Assembly (NCBI GenBank): GCA_031308135.1
Contig: JAHLJT010008446.1
Location: 167,770,264 to 167,834,263, forward strand
Source: Acheta domesticus
Taxonomy: Eukaryota > Arthropoda > Insecta > Orthoptera > Gryllidae
Direction of reading: 5' to 3'
Length of the DNA stretch: 64,000 bases
Shown here: positions 34,113-45,784 of the stretch, piece by piece
Numbering within the stretch: position 1 is the first letter of the stretch
How the letters are laid out: each line of letters opens with the position of its first letter
Notes under the pieces: model-generated
Seen by the model: the letters and a program-made list of their open reading frames with translations, nothing else
Databases searched by the model: none
Told to the model about the DNA's origin: nothing
Position numbers and translations under genes: made by a program

Positions 34113-34196
34113 AAATCCCCGTCTGGGATTCGAACCCGTTTTTTTCGATCTGCAGCGCTCTGAACTCGCTTTAACCAACTCGGCCATTCGGGTTAG
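34113..34196 (-). repeat. tRNA-like SINE head
   Basis: On the plus strand GGGATTCGAACCC (34125-34137) is the reverse complement of a tRNA B box, and AACTCGGCCATTCGGGTTAG is a reversed A-box region. The spacing between them is tRNA-like. The middle (TTTTTTTCGATCTGCAGCGC) does not form a clear anticodon arm, so a SINE or tRNA relic is more likely than a working tRNA gene. Confidence 0.5.
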
Positions 34197-34284
34197 TTAC
34201 GAACTGGCCACTTATATATTTGTCAAGACGATTATATCACTGTGGAATTAGGAAGCCGGTAAGAGAACTAACAACTGCGAGAAA

Positions 34285-35545
34285 GTCTGAGCCATTCTAT
34301 AGCACCACTAGTTCACCGTCCCTTATGACATGTGGAGAAAATTTAAAGAAAAAAATTGGAGCGGTTTTTGAGAACAAAATTTTGGTGAATTTCAAGCGCA
34401 AATCACGCAAAAACTACTGTTTTTTCTCAAATATATTGTACATGACGTTATTTAAAGACCTAATTTTGTACAACCGACTGAAGCAAAAATCTCTATCTTC
34501 AATTTTGCAATTTTGACTTTTTTTGCAATTTTCGAAAAATCGGGGATATCAACGAAGATGATACCTGCATCATTCTCTTAAACGTCCTTCTCACTCTTCA
34601 ACTGCCACAAGTCTGGCGGACAAGTCATAGGATTAGAGGGAGCAAAACTTGCTAATGAGAGGGGGGATCACTACAACCAAGAGGAAGGAGCCTTGGTCTC
34701 AGTATTAATTGAGGAAGCAAAAATTTAAAAAAAAGCACTTATTTAAACGTATTTATTGCTATGAATTTAGCTATGATAATTTGTCCATCTCAGAGAGGCT
34801 GAAGGCCCTAGAAAATGTAATACGTTCTCACGTGGCACACGTTCTCCACCCAGCTCCCGGTCTCGCAGCACCCATCTGTCATGGCGCCAGTCCCCAGTCT
34901 CGCCCACAAGCAGTCCGAAGCTCAAAGGAAGCCGGTTTTTAGGGGCGCATGGAATTATGTGAGCACGGGTCACGTGACACTGATGTTGAAGTGCGAGTCG
35001 TTCCTGTAGCCAGATCTTTTGCAAAACTACTGCGTCCCAGGGAGCGCCCAAGCCTGTTTCTGCTGACTGCAGTCCATTCTTTGGCTGCTCAGTCGTCAGC
35101 AGGTCGCGCCACACCCGTCTGCACTTGGCCACCGTGACCCGAATACCCATGGCGTTTGCTATATACACTTTTACTAAATACAATTTCTTTATGTGACACA
35201 ACAAAAAAATTTATTCAAAAAAATTAGAGCCTTGTTTGAAAACTTTGAAAATGTCCGAGGGTTAAAATATCGGAGCCTCGACATCAGCCAAAACGGTTTA
35301 GGCGCTTGCATTGACCACAGACAGAGGAACGTTTTACCGTCACTCGATTTTTCGGTATCAAGAGACATCAAAACGTGGATTTTGGCTACACCACGAGGAG
35401 GATTTTTTCTAAAGTTAGCAACAGGATTTATCTACTTTTTCGTTATCAGAGCCCGACAATGAGAGTGTTTCAGACGAAAATTCGCCGTTTTCTGGTGCAC
35501 GAATTTTCTCTTCTTACGATGTGTTCGTAAAGTGAGAAAGTAAAA
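34285..35545 (+). repeat. R-element fragments, interrupted
   Basis: 34285-34318 is a reversed outer end (GCCATTCTATAGCACCACTA, then GTTC). From 34320 to about 34560 a forward internal piece follows (TTTAAAGAAAAAAATTGGAG, then CGGTTTTTGAGAACAAAATT). From about 35195 a forward 3' part resumes (TTGAAAATGTCCGAGGG, then TTTTTCGGTATCAAGAGACA) and ends in the hairpin at 35504-35541. A GC-rich insertion separates the pieces. Orientation and order show at least two copies broken and joined. Confidence 0.7.
34780..35150. other. GC-rich insertion inside an R element
   Basis: An island of GC-rich DNA interrupts the AT-rich R element. The minus-strand frame (34767-35204) reads NRLPLSFGLLVGETGDWRHD but has no family I recognise. 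Probably an inserted repeat of unknown type. Confidence 0.35.
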
Positions 35546-35554
35546 AGCAGCAAC

Positions 35555-36510
35555 AGTTTGAAAATCCTCCTCACCAACGAGTTTAAGTTCTTCACAAATG
35601 TTTCATTGTTGATCACTGTAATTAATAGCTTCCAGTGGCATCTTCATGTTTTCGTAGTTTTCCTTTAAGTGAACTGATTGTGCAATGGGAATAGAAGGTT
35701 TTATATTCCCATTGTGTAGGAGAACTGCTTTCAAACTTCGCCAGGAAGAGTGAAAAAAGTGTGGCCATTCTGTGTTATATTCTTGTTGCAGTTCACCGAA
35801 GAGACTGCGAATGTCGTTGCAGAAAACCGTCGATCTTTTCACTGTGAAATAGTTTTTCAATTCATAGTTCCCTCAACGATAGTAGCAGATTTGGGAATCT
35901 TCCGTTAAAAGGGTTTTTCTTTTAATCTTGAAGCAAGAATTTCCGCTTGACGGTGACTTTGACGGTGAAAGGTCTCTTACGAGATCATTTACTTCCCGCT
36001 TATTAAAAGTTTTGTTTTGGAATTTTGTTTTCTCAAGGGCGAACTCCTCGTGGGTGAAATCGTCACTTCACAAATCCTCCCACTGCATATTTCGTAACCG
36101 TGCGTGTCGTTTCTCTTGGGGTTTGGGAACCGGCAAAAACTCGTCGTGTGGAATTCGTCTCCTTGCTGATGGCATATCCCACTACACGATCTTTTTGCTT
36201 GTTTTTGACGAAAAACCATCATTAGTATTTCAACACAAATAGCAGTCATCATCATGGTTATTTGGCTCGCGCTATACCCTCAGTATTGCAAATGGCATTG
36301 AAAGTTTTCGTTTATTTATCCAGTCTCGTAAACCTTTCAAGGCGCTGAACATATAACATGGGGAGCACAGTATTTGTCTTGATCTCCTAGTGCACAACCG
36401 AAGTATATATACATATTTTCTGTATTTGAGGCAATCCCACGCCGCTGGCGTTTTGTTGTGAGGGAACCACACATGCAGCAAAATGTGTTTGGGATATTTT
36501 TGTACTTTCA
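35555..36510 (-). pseudogene. Transposase-like gene copy 3, N-terminal part
   Basis: Minus-strand blocks in order: CCMCGSLTTKRQRR; YFGCALGDQDKYCAPHVICS; ALKGLRDWINKRKLSMPFAI; REPNNHDDDCYLC; PSARRRIPHDEFLPVPKPQE; NKREVNDLVRDLSPSKS; WRSLKAVLLHNGNIKPSIPI; KENYENMKMPLEAINYS; and ICEELKLV at about 35570. These match residues 16 to about 321 of the intact protein, with the second candidate Asp changed to Glu. Several frameshifts break the frame. The gene resumes at 33255, so the intervening 2.3 kb is inserted DNA with R-element and SINE-like pieces. Confidence 0.8.
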
Positions 36511-36514
36511 AGGC

Positions 36515-36915
36515 ATATTGATGACACATTTAATAACACATTGATATAGAGCAAATAGACCCCAGCTCTTCCGCACCCACGTCATATACAGTTTTTTCTG
36601 TTTTTTGACAAATAAATAAATAAATAAAGAACAACAGTGGTCTATATTAATATCCTAGATTTGAGAAAGCTCTATTAACACGTGACTCTCCAACGAATAT
36701 AGACATCTATATATGCTATCTTAGCTGTTTTGAGATATGCTACACAAAACAAAAGCTCATTTTATCCCCAGCAACAGCAGATCCTGAAGAAACGGCATTG
36801 TCATTGTGGATTCGCACAGTCACCAATATGAAAACTGTCTCACAGAAACCATTCATGTTAGAAAAAACCTAAGCGCCGATTTCAAATCAGAGCGTGACAT
36901 TTCAAGAGAGGCTCA
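36515..36915. other. Non-coding spacer
   Basis: It includes a short (AAAT)n run at 36610-36628. Possibly upstream sequence of transposase copy 3. Nothing else is recognised. Confidence 0.4.
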
Positions 36916-36919
36916 TGAA

Positions 36920-37540
36920 CAGTATGTTCTAATAAAAGGGGAATAATCCTGCTGAATTCTTCTTACAAGATATACGCAACTTCTTACAAGATAATTGCAA
37001 AACGATTAATTAGCATAATAGATTGCATACTCCATGAAGAGCAAACAAATTTTTGCAAAGGAAGATCATGTACAGATAATCTCTTTTCTCTAAAGCAAAT
37101 AATAGAAAAAGAGGGAAGAATACAGTCTTCCAACATATTTAATGTTTATAGATTACAGCAAGGTATTCCATAATGTTTTAAGGAACAAGCTGTGGAACAT
37201 ATTGGACAGGAGAGGAATTTACCGACACATTATTGAAGTTATTAAGAACGTATATAAAGGCACACATATTAACAGAAAGATAACGGAGATATCCTGCAAG
37301 ACAAGGGTGTAGTTTGTCACCTATCTTATTTACTGTCTTTAGACAACGGCGTTAGGGAATGGAAACAGCGGCTTACGTTTTTAGATATTACAGACGTCTT
37401 TAAAGGATGCAATTTTGCTAAAACTTTCATATTTGCTGAAGATCAGTTACTTATTGCAGACAATGGGAACACAGTACAGACAGCTCTGTATTACAACGGA
37501 TAACAGTAGAGTATAACTTAAAATGTCACTGATTATACAC
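36920..37540 (+). pseudogene. LINE RT fragment, 5' part (interrupted element A)
   Basis: Readable RT blocks: SYKIIAKRLISIIDCILHEE, QTNFCKGRSCTDNLFSLKQI, FIDYSKAFHNVLRNKLWNIL in two frames, GIYRHIIEVIKNVYKGTHI, then QGCSLSPILFTVF and FIFAEDQLLIADNGNTVQTA (a degraded FADDQLL active site). The pattern RLxxIIDxxLxEEQxxFxKGRSCxDN is typical of a LINE RT. It stops at about 37540 in YNLKMS, and the same protein resumes at 39215 with SVETNKSMA, so another element has been inserted between. Confidence 0.75.
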
Positions 37541-37544
37541 ACGC

Positions 37545-39190
37545 ACATCCTTCAGCAAGCGGCGGCAGAGCGCGGCGTAGACACAAGTCCATGAGCGTTT
37601 GCTCCAACCTGTGTGCCTACGTCGTCACTTACAAAACGCTTTTGATCTTTCAATACCAATAAGTTAAAAGGGCCACTCTTTCCACTTGATCCAATTCTCT
37701 TTTAATTAGTACTTTATGAGTTTCATTGATCCAGGTTGAAGCACAATATGTTATCATAGGAAGAAAAGCACCCTTATAAATCACATGCACAAATCCTATT
37801 AATGAGTCCTTTCGCACCAGCAATACGCCTTAGTTTCATGAAAAGAGATTTTGCTTTCTGGCACACTCGTGATACATGTTGGTTAAACTTCAACTGGGGA
37901 TTAATATGTACTTCCAAAAGTGTGTGGATTTGTGTCGATTTTATCTTTTGATCTCTATATTAGATAATAGGTTGATCTTTCGATGGTTGCCTTCTTCCAG
38001 GGGCTGTCTTGAAAAAGTTCATTATTGTCATAAACTTAGTCTTGTCCACCGATATCTCGAGCTTCGATGTATCACACCACTTAGCTAACTCTTCCAAGGC
38101 CATCTTCGCTTGCTGCTCGGCATCTGTTCGCGATGTGCCCCGAATCACCAGCGCAAGATCGTCTGCATAAGCCACTATTTCTTTTTCAGCCAAAGTTCGT
38201 AACAAATTCTCTATAATAATATTCCAAAATATTGGTCCACAGTTAGACCTTTGCGGACAAACTTTGGTCATTTTGTGTAACTCGAAACCCAGCTTCAGAG
38301 ACAACAGCTTTCCTATCAACGAAGAAACTTTGATAGAGTCTACATAGGTCTCTTGGAATCTGCCAATAGTTCATGCCATAGGAATTGCCACCAGGCGTTT
38401 TCAAACGCCCCTTTAATATCTACAAATATAGTTAAAGTGTACTTGAACTCTGTCTCTGTTCTCAGAATGTGGAGTAATGCATTAACTGCATCTTCAGTTG
38501 ACAGTTTGGCTCTAAACCAAAACTGCATGGAAGAAAAATCATCTTTTGATTCGTTGTGGGACTGTTTTCTGGTTATCGCTAGCTTGTCAAGAACTTTTCC
38601 CAGAACCGGTAACAAGCATATAGGTCTGTATGCCTTTGGATCAGTCAGATCTTTATCTCCTTTTTTCTTAGTAGAATGAGTTTTGCTACTTTCCATTGCT
38701 CCGAAAAGTACCCAGTTCTCAAACACTCATTGTACAGATGTAACAACCATTTTCTTAAAAGCCATGTAGCAGATCGTACCATTTCCGAGTGTATTCCATC
38801 CATGCCTGGTGCCTTCCTCATTCGGAAGCCGGCAATCGTTTCTTCAAGTTCTCTCATTGTGAAGCATCCTGAATCCTTTTCCTTATAATTTTCCGCCATC
38901 TTCATTCTCAACCGTCGTTGCTCCATACTTTCCTCCAAAAGATCATTTTGTGGTAGCAGTGTTTTCAATAAAACTTCAGCAGTCTCCTGCCAGGTGGAGG
39001 TGCAGGCCGCCCCTTCCGACACAGACGTCAGCACATCAGATATTTTGTTTTTTCTTGGCCGCTATCTTGTAGAGAATATCCCAAGGATCCCTTTCAGTAG
39101 TCTGGATCACATAGTTTTCATACGATTTTCTTTTTGTATCCCTTATTTTCTTAGTTTATTCTCGTATATTGTTGCCTCTACAAGATAAAA
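37545..39190 (-). mobile_element. R1-like LINE RT relic inserted into another LINE
   Basis: Minus-strand blocks: CFTMRELEETIAGFRMRKAP followed by GMDGIHSEM (RT block 0); GYFSEQWKVAKLILLRKK; DPKAYRPICLLPVLGKVLDK; LSTEDAVNALLHILRTETEF; KYTLTIFVDIKGAFENAWW; CGPIFWNIIIENLL; and IVAYADDLALVIRGTSRTDA (the YADD active site at about 38140-38200). A C-terminal region with HVSRVCQKAKSLFMKLRRIA follows. The VDIKGAFDNxWW and YADDLALVI phrases are typical of R1-group LINEs. Frameshifts and stops make it dead, and the 5' ORF and endonuclease are missing. Confidence 0.85.
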
Positions 39191-39650
39191 ATCTCAGTAA
39201 CTCTACTGAGATTTATATCTCAGTAGAAACAAACAAGTCCATGGCATCTCAAAGTAGTTTTCCTGGATTGGTAGTAAATGATAAAATCATTGAACAAGTC
39301 CGCATTTTTAAGTTTCTAGGCTGCGACATTTTCTACACATTGTATGTTGATGTAGAAAGGAAAAGAAGCGTTTGAATCATATATTCGTTACGATTAAAAC
39401 AAACCTAAGAAACAAGGCAAGGAAAGACACTTTCCTAAAGTTTTATAAACCATTAGTTGTGCCAACTGGTTTCTATGGACGTTGAACGTGGGTACTGAAT
39501 AATAAATCACCGCAGTAGAATGTATGCTTCTGAAATGAGATTTTTGCCATCAATAGTGGGCTTTACGAAACTAAACTTAGTGAAAACAAGATGGAAGGGA
39601 CAACGAATGCGCAACGGATCTACGGTCTAATGCTTGAAGAAGCACAAGAA
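39190..39650 (+). pseudogene. LINE RT fragment, 3' part (element A resumes)
   Basis: It reads SVETNKSMASQSSFPGLVVN, DKIIEQVRIFKFLGCDI, VERKLKRFNHIFVTIKTNLR and KFYKPLVVPTGFYGR in shifting frames. These are the thumb and C-terminal blocks (EKTKxMAF, IEQVxxFxYLGCxI, LxRPVLxYGxE) that should follow the RT fragment at 36920-37540. It confirms that one LINE was split by the minus-strand R1-like element. Confidence 0.75.
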
Positions 39651-39659
39651 GTAGCGTGA

Positions 39660-41190
39660 CATTTAGTAAAACTCATATTTTGTTTTCTAATTATTTTTCT
39701 AATGATAGAATAGGTAAGTCATTTTGAGGGTAGTTCGCAATTTCGCTACATCAAAACCATCGTACCACAAAAATTATATATGCTAGAGAAATTGTAAGTA
39801 CATATTTGGAACCAGGACATGCTAATAGTAAATCACACATAACTTTATTTTTGATGATTTTTCATTGTTGACCTGTGTTTTTCAATGTAATGAGATTTCA
39901 TTTCGTCAAAAAGTATCAATGGAAGTGACAAGAAAATCACCAGTGTGTTCTGTATAGCAGTATCGTTCATCAGGTAGATTAAAACACATTCAATTTTCAA
40001 AAGGGGTATGCTTGTAGCATGCGTGCTAGCATTAAGCCTTGCGAAATATACTCTTCAGTAAACATTATGTCGCTAATATTTTTGAAATTATTGGGCGCCA
40101 ATTCCCTCTGCGTGCCCGTTGTCTTTACTTTGAACGGCTTGCATAGATTTTTTAGATACTTTTCTCTAATTAACTGTGAAAATCACGCCATTCTCTGGTC
40201 AGAGCGCATTCAAGTGAGTTGCAACTTCCGTAATAGAGAAATTGACACTAATTTCGTGCGACTTTGCAAGACATCTCTTAACCATTGTTGGAGTTTATTG
40301 GAGTAAATTTTCGTTAACTTTTTGTCTTTTCCTCTCGTCACGCCGCTGTCACTCGTCGAGGCGGATCGGTCCACGTTCAGACGTCCAGATACAGAGGTTT
40401 CGTTTTTTCCCTCCATCTTTCATCCTCTTACTTTTCATCTCATATGTCACCTACATTCTTGTATCAGCCTCTTTCTCTTCCTCACTGGCCTTCTCTGTAT
40501 GCTGAACACCCACCCATGTGTTTGCCGTGCATCGCGGCCCGCGTCGAAGGGAATTGAGGAGACTGTGCATACTTTCTCGACTGCCGCCTTGAGGTAGACC
40601 TGATCTAGACACGTTCACTACGAACACTGATGAGCCCTGGTGACTGAGGGCAGGTTTCTGCTCCGTATAGGTCCCAATACACTTTTTTAGCTTCGGGTCT
40701 CTTCTAGACGGGCGGTCGGGAGCTAACCCATTCCCTATCAATCGGCTCGGACTAGGTCCTGTACCGAACTCCAGGGCGAGGCTGAGATCCACGGCTGGGC
40801 AGCGCTGTGACATCCCCCCTCTATGTCTTCGTGGAAACCGTGGCACCCCAGTGGGGTGTCCCCTTGTTGGACACTATGGGAAGCACGGAGACGAAACCGC
40901 TTCCATCCAATGGAGCAAAAAATCATCCTCTTGCCCTCTTCCGGAAGGTAGAGGCGATGGTGTGAGACGTGATTTAAATATTTTTCTCGGAAAAGAGGAG
41001 AAACCGAAGAAACCACGTTTTGTCTAAAGGAGTGCGCCGAAAAAGGAAAGACTTCCAAGAGTGTGAGCGCGGTCCGTCTTGCGCGTGCAATCGAGGATTC
41101 TTTCGGAAAACTCCAAGCGAAAAAGGAATGGTACCATTCTCTGTGAAGTGCGCATCGATGATCAGATATAATGGATTCTACTGAAAACTA
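39660..41190. other. Unassigned stretch with a GC-rich middle
   Basis: 39660-40330 is AT-rich with no motif. 40340-41100 is GC-richer, with phrases such as TCGTGGAAACCGTGGCACCC. It has overlapping frames on both strands but no recognised domain. It may be the 5' part of an unidentified retroelement. Confidence 0.3.
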
Positions 41191-41194
41191 TTAT

Positions 41195-41440
41195 ATGAAA
41201 GCCTACCCAAAATTAAAGGCTAATTTTAGGCTCGAGGAAAAAATCAGGGCTATACAAAGAGAAACAGTTAACGTAGTTTCTTTTAAGCTAATAAACACGA
41301 AAACTTAAAAACCTCAGAAAAATGTAAACCCTATCCTACATTAAAGAATAATTTTTTCCTGTAAGAAAAAAATTGTTTCACCCCAAATTTTCCAAAATTT
41401 AGGGTTGTACAAAGAGAAACTGCTAACATATGGAGGCATT
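41195..41440 (+). repeat. Short-unit dispersed repeat (relative at 44360-44745)
   Basis: Contains CAAAGAGAAACAGTTAACGT at 41257 and CAAAGAGAAACTGCTAACAT at 41411, about 150 bp apart. Between them is TTAAAGAATAATTTTTTCC, also found at 44456 as TTAAAGAATAATTTTAGGC. It is an internally repeated AT-rich family. Confidence 0.55.
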
Positions 41441-41444
41441 ATTT

Positions 41445-42235
41445 TAATAGTGGCAAAACTCCATTTTATTGAGAAATTGAGTTAACTCCATTTTCAGGTC
41501 CGCACAAGTGTTATACATTTATTCTGGAAGTGATAGATCTCCAAGTTCCTTCTGTGGACGACATAGCTCATCACAATAAAAGTGAATCACAAGTGAGATT
41601 GCAATCTATTTTGATAGTGGTACAACTCCAGTGGTACGGCTACCTGGTTTTCTACAAGACTCGTGGTGAGTGATTTTCGAGATATTTATAGTGTCTGCAG
41701 CGATATAATGATAAAGAGCTTGATTCATATTTGGTAATAGGAAAAAAATAATATAATAATAACGCACATTTTTATTAACATAGAGATTAAACTTAATGGT
41801 CTATGTGTTAAAATACCTTTAAAAGTCTGTAACAAGAAGGAACAAAAATGAAGAAAAATGGTGTCTGTAACTGGCTAAAAGTTAGATGGATTAAATTTTT
41901 CAAACAGAAGTCTTTTATAATTATGTACAAGTAAACCTTAAATCAAGTCATTGGTTTCTACATGGTAAACTTTCAAACCACCAGTGGATGAGGAGAAACT
42001 AAGGTTTTCAAAAACTTAAATATCCCGCTTCTACAACCACATCAAAGGAAGGTTAATGAGAAGAAATAGGATATGCTTGATTTGTTTCCATTTATTTCAA
42101 GCATTATTTCACTGATCTGCAGCTAGGAACCTGACGATTTCAAGAAGATGAAGGAAAACTGAATATGCCTCAACGGTTACATTAAATTAATATTTAATCT
42201 ATTTTGAATAAATCGATGTCTGCATATCCAACATT
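41445..42235. other. Non-coding stretch
   Basis: AT-rich with no ORF, tRNA head or recognised repeat. Confidence 0.4.
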
Positions 42236-42237
42236 TC

Positions 42238-43755
42238 TTACAAGGGAATGGCGCGATTTGACATGTCGAAACATGCCTTCATATTTTTTTCATTGAATGT
42301 ACATGCCATTTTCATCTCATGATGAAAATTTTGGCTGCCGATACATACTGCCAATTACTTTAAAAATTTCCAAACTTTCCAACATTTTGGATCTATTTTT
42401 CGTTTCTGCAGAGACCTTGAATAGCCCTTGCAAGCCGAGCAACGAGCGCGCGACCGCCGAGGCTGGCGTTGCAGAGGGTTGTTTCCTCAATGTAAAACGG
42501 CATTCGGTGGGAGCAGGCCATTGCCAGGACACTCATTGTTTTTCTTATTGTATAAGTCCATTTTATTTGAGATATTTTATTTCCTTAACCACTTCTTAAA
42601 GAAAGTTTGTTACTTTTTTCATTTCCATGAATATCGTCAACATGCATAATTATTAAATATTGAAAAGGTATAACATATAACTACTACATCACTTCATATT
42701 TAATTGTAATTATGTAAAGAAGATAGAGTTGTTTTGTGAATCAAATTCACATCTCATGACCTCGTTTTGGTTTTTTGTTCGCGATAATTACTGTTCTTTA
42801 ATACCCTTACAATGTTTTTAAGGAGTATATCCCCTGACGGGAATATTGTTCACGAGTATTGTTGTACGTAAATCATAATTATTCGCATTCTTTAAGTTAT
42901 CAGTGACTGTAGATATCTAAAGCTCTAGAAATAATCACAACTGGTTATAATTTTAAATTATATCACGAAAATTGGACATTCATAATTGAATTGCTGATTG
43001 GCATCAATAAATATTATATCCTATCTTCGAGAAAAATTCAAAATGTAACAAGCTATTTTGCATGTACTACAAATAATGAATTGTTTCTAATAAAATAAGT
43101 TATACAAGAAACTACAATTTATTTACTGTTTACATAAGAATTATTTAAATTCCTATTTCAATTTTATATAGATTAAATTAATTCATATTTTGAAATGAAA
43201 AACATTCAATTTTCTGCTTCAAAATATTCTTCGTCTGTAAATACTGCGAACTAAATGGACCAATACTTCTCGCTGAAATGAACATTCAATTGCCACTGAC
43301 ATTCCAACGGATACCGATAAGTTTCAGCAAACGTTAGATAAAGGTCGGATAGGCCATCAATCATCCAGAAGCAAAATATTATAGAAAGAGCATTCGATTA
43401 CAGTCTGTGCCCATTGGGAACACCGAAAAAAGACGGGTTAAAAATCTTTTCTCATGTCTACTAACAATGTTTATATCAACATACCTGTATGTGTCGATTA
43501 ATCAGTTATCTCTTTCGGAAATTCAGAAACAACTTACACCTTACAACTTTTCCGTACTTTGCCCATTTGCACTGACATTTTGCTTGTGATTTCACAACTG
43601 AACTGTTTCGCAGCAGACGCGGACAAGAGCTCTCAAATTCGTGGTGGAGGAGCTCTAGGGGAGGTAGCTAATGCAAGTTTTATCACGACGTTTTTCTTAC
43701 AAAATTAATAACAGATAAAACTAAATTTCGGAAAAAACTTTCACTTAATAGTTTA

Positions 43756-43799
<44 letters not shown>

Positions 43800-44157
43800 C
43801 TATATATATATAGTTATTTATTAATGTTATTAGTATTATTTTAGCTGCTAGGAGGGCAGCTGCCTCCCCGCTTGCCCCCTTGCTAGAAACTACCCTGGAA
43901 GCTGAGTCCGCCGCTTGCAGCGAAGCGGTGGTGTTGAGTCACAAGCGAGCGCGCTGGGTAACGCCTGCTTTGCAGGGTTGGCCATTTTCACACCGGCGAA
44001 AGCAAAGGGCCAATTCGCAAATTCAGGATATTTTGTAATTGTCTTGCAAAGTGTATCGGCACCCAAAATTTACACCGTGAGATCAAAAGGGCATATACAT
44101 TCAATGAAAAAATATGAGGGCATGTTTCGATGTGTCACATCGCGGAATTCCCGTGTT
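42238..44157. mobile_element. Inverted-repeat-bounded element (unclassified, non-coding)
   Basis: 42241-42350 is repeated in reverse at 44045-44155: GAAACATGCCTTCATATTTT, CATTGAATGTACATGCC and TGCCGATACA on the left match GAAACATGCCCTCATATTTT, CATTGAATGTATATGCC and TGCCGATACA in the reverse complement of the right. Weaker similarity continues inward to about 42455 and 43940. CAACATTT (42229-42236) and CAACATCT (44158-44165) flank the two sides and could be a diverged 8-bp target duplication. The interior has no significant ORF and includes a CT/TA microsatellite. It could be one non-autonomous TIR element or two copies in opposite orientation. Confidence 0.6.
43757..43813. repeat. (CT)n(TA)n microsatellite
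   Basis: A pure CT run followed by a TA run with one interruption. Confidence 0.95.
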
Positions 44158-44359
44158 CAACATCTACCGATTTGACTCATCAACCTCATTTTTACGGTGG
44201 TTCATATCATCTTCAGACGAACAAGTAAAATAAATAATATTATAAAATATATTATAAGAAAAAATTATAAAAGAAAAACACAGTTTTTTGTCTAACTCCA
44301 TCCCCGATTTTTTATAATAATTTACCTTTCGAACTCAATATCTCCAAAAGTGTCAATGG

Positions 44360-44745
44360 ATTTGTACCACTATTAAAATAACTCATCCATATGTTCTTAT
44401 GAGTTACTAAACACAAAATCACAAAAACATCAGAAAATATGACACTACCCAATATTAAAGAATAATTTTAGGCACTGAAAAAATGGTTTCTGCCCATATT
44501 TCCCAAAAAATCGGCGCTGTTCATAAAGAAACAGTTAACATAGGTTCTTATGAAATTTTAGGCTCTAGGAAAAAAATGTTCCAGCTCATATGAAACAAAT
44601 CAGGGTTGTTCAAAGAGATACTGTCAACATACTTACGTTCTTAAGGGCTAATAAAAACGAAATCTCAAAAAACTAAAAAATTGTATCCTACCAACAGTAC
44701 AATTCTACTTAGAGGCTATCGGAAATATGTTCCCCTCCGTATTTT
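44360..44745 (+). repeat. Short-unit dispersed repeat (relative at 41195-41440)
   Basis: Three partial units: TTAAAGAATAATTTTAGGC at 44456, ATAAAGAAACAGTTAACATA at about 44523 and CAAAGAGATACTGTCAACAT at about 44608, with ATTTTAGGCTCTAGGAAAAA between them. It immediately precedes an R element and may be the 5' part of a longer composite. Confidence 0.55.
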
Positions 44746-45735
44746 TATCGAAAATTAGTGCAAGTTGCTGGTAATATACATATTAAAGATGTGAGAGATG
44801 CTTTAAAAAATTACCTTTGTGTAATTTTTGAAAAAAAAATACCTCCAAATAAACTTTTCGTCAATTTAAAGAGTGTAATTAGTACTATCTGTTCGAAAAG
44901 TTTGAAGAAAAAATTTGTAGCTATTTATGAGGAAATGGCGTTTAAGCGTTTCTGAAAATGCGGAATTTTTAGCTAATTTCACAGAAAACAGCTGAGTTTT
45001 CGAGAAACTTTACTTGACATTATTTAAAGTACATGTATTCATTAATATAAAAATGTAAACAAATCAACACTAATGTAAATAATAACGACGTGAGAGATTA
45101 GTCAAAAAATTAAATTTTTGCAATTTTTGAAATTACATATTTGTATTTTTTGAAAAAACAAAAGAATAGAGCAACATGGCTTTTATGTCATCTAATAGAG
45201 TACATTTAGCACTATCCCTACCAAAAGTATAAAGAAAAAAATTGGGACCGTTTTTGAGAAAATCTTGTTTTTGGATTTTTTAAAATTGCACATATTGCAC
45301 GCAGTATTTCGCGAAAACTATTAAAATTTTCAAAAAATGTACAGGACATTAAAGAAAGAACTTACTATGAAGAACAAATTTTAGTTGAAGGAAAAATCTA
45401 TATCTGCAGTTTTGTAGTTGGAGGACGTCGAATAAAATTCAAACTTTCGCAATTTTCTAAAATTCAGAGTTAGCTGTGAAAATCGGACCTATGCCACTAT
45501 AATAAGTGTTTTTTACTCTATACTTATAAGAATATTTTTAATTTGGGGCCGTTTTAAAAATTTAGAAAATGTCCGGGGCCTTCATGTAAAGTACCCCCCA
45601 AAATTAAAATATCGGTTTCAAATTCAAGGGGCCACGAGATCAGCCATGATCGATCGGGGAGAATCAGTTTTGGAGAAAATCGGCTGAACTGTTTGGTCGC
45701 TAGCGTTGTTCACAGACAGATGAACGGAGAGACGT
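44745..45735 (+). repeat. R element, truncated forward copy (tandem first unit)
   Basis: It starts inside the element (CTGGTAATATACATATTAAA) and runs through the phrases AAGTTTGAAGAAAAAATTTG and GAGGAAATGGCGTTTAAGCG to the CGGACCTATGCC and GTTCACAGACAGATGAACGG region. It breaks off before the hairpin, 50 bp before the start of the next copy at 45785. Non-coding. Confidence 0.8.
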
Positions 45736-45784
45736 TTTGTTTCTATCTGTATGCTATACGTTTTGTTTCGATAAAATACAACAA

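Noticed and set aside
36862..36885. GCGCCGATTTCAAATC resembling the TIR 14-mer
   Set aside because: The orientation is wrong for copy 3 and the surrounding bases do not match the inverted repeat.
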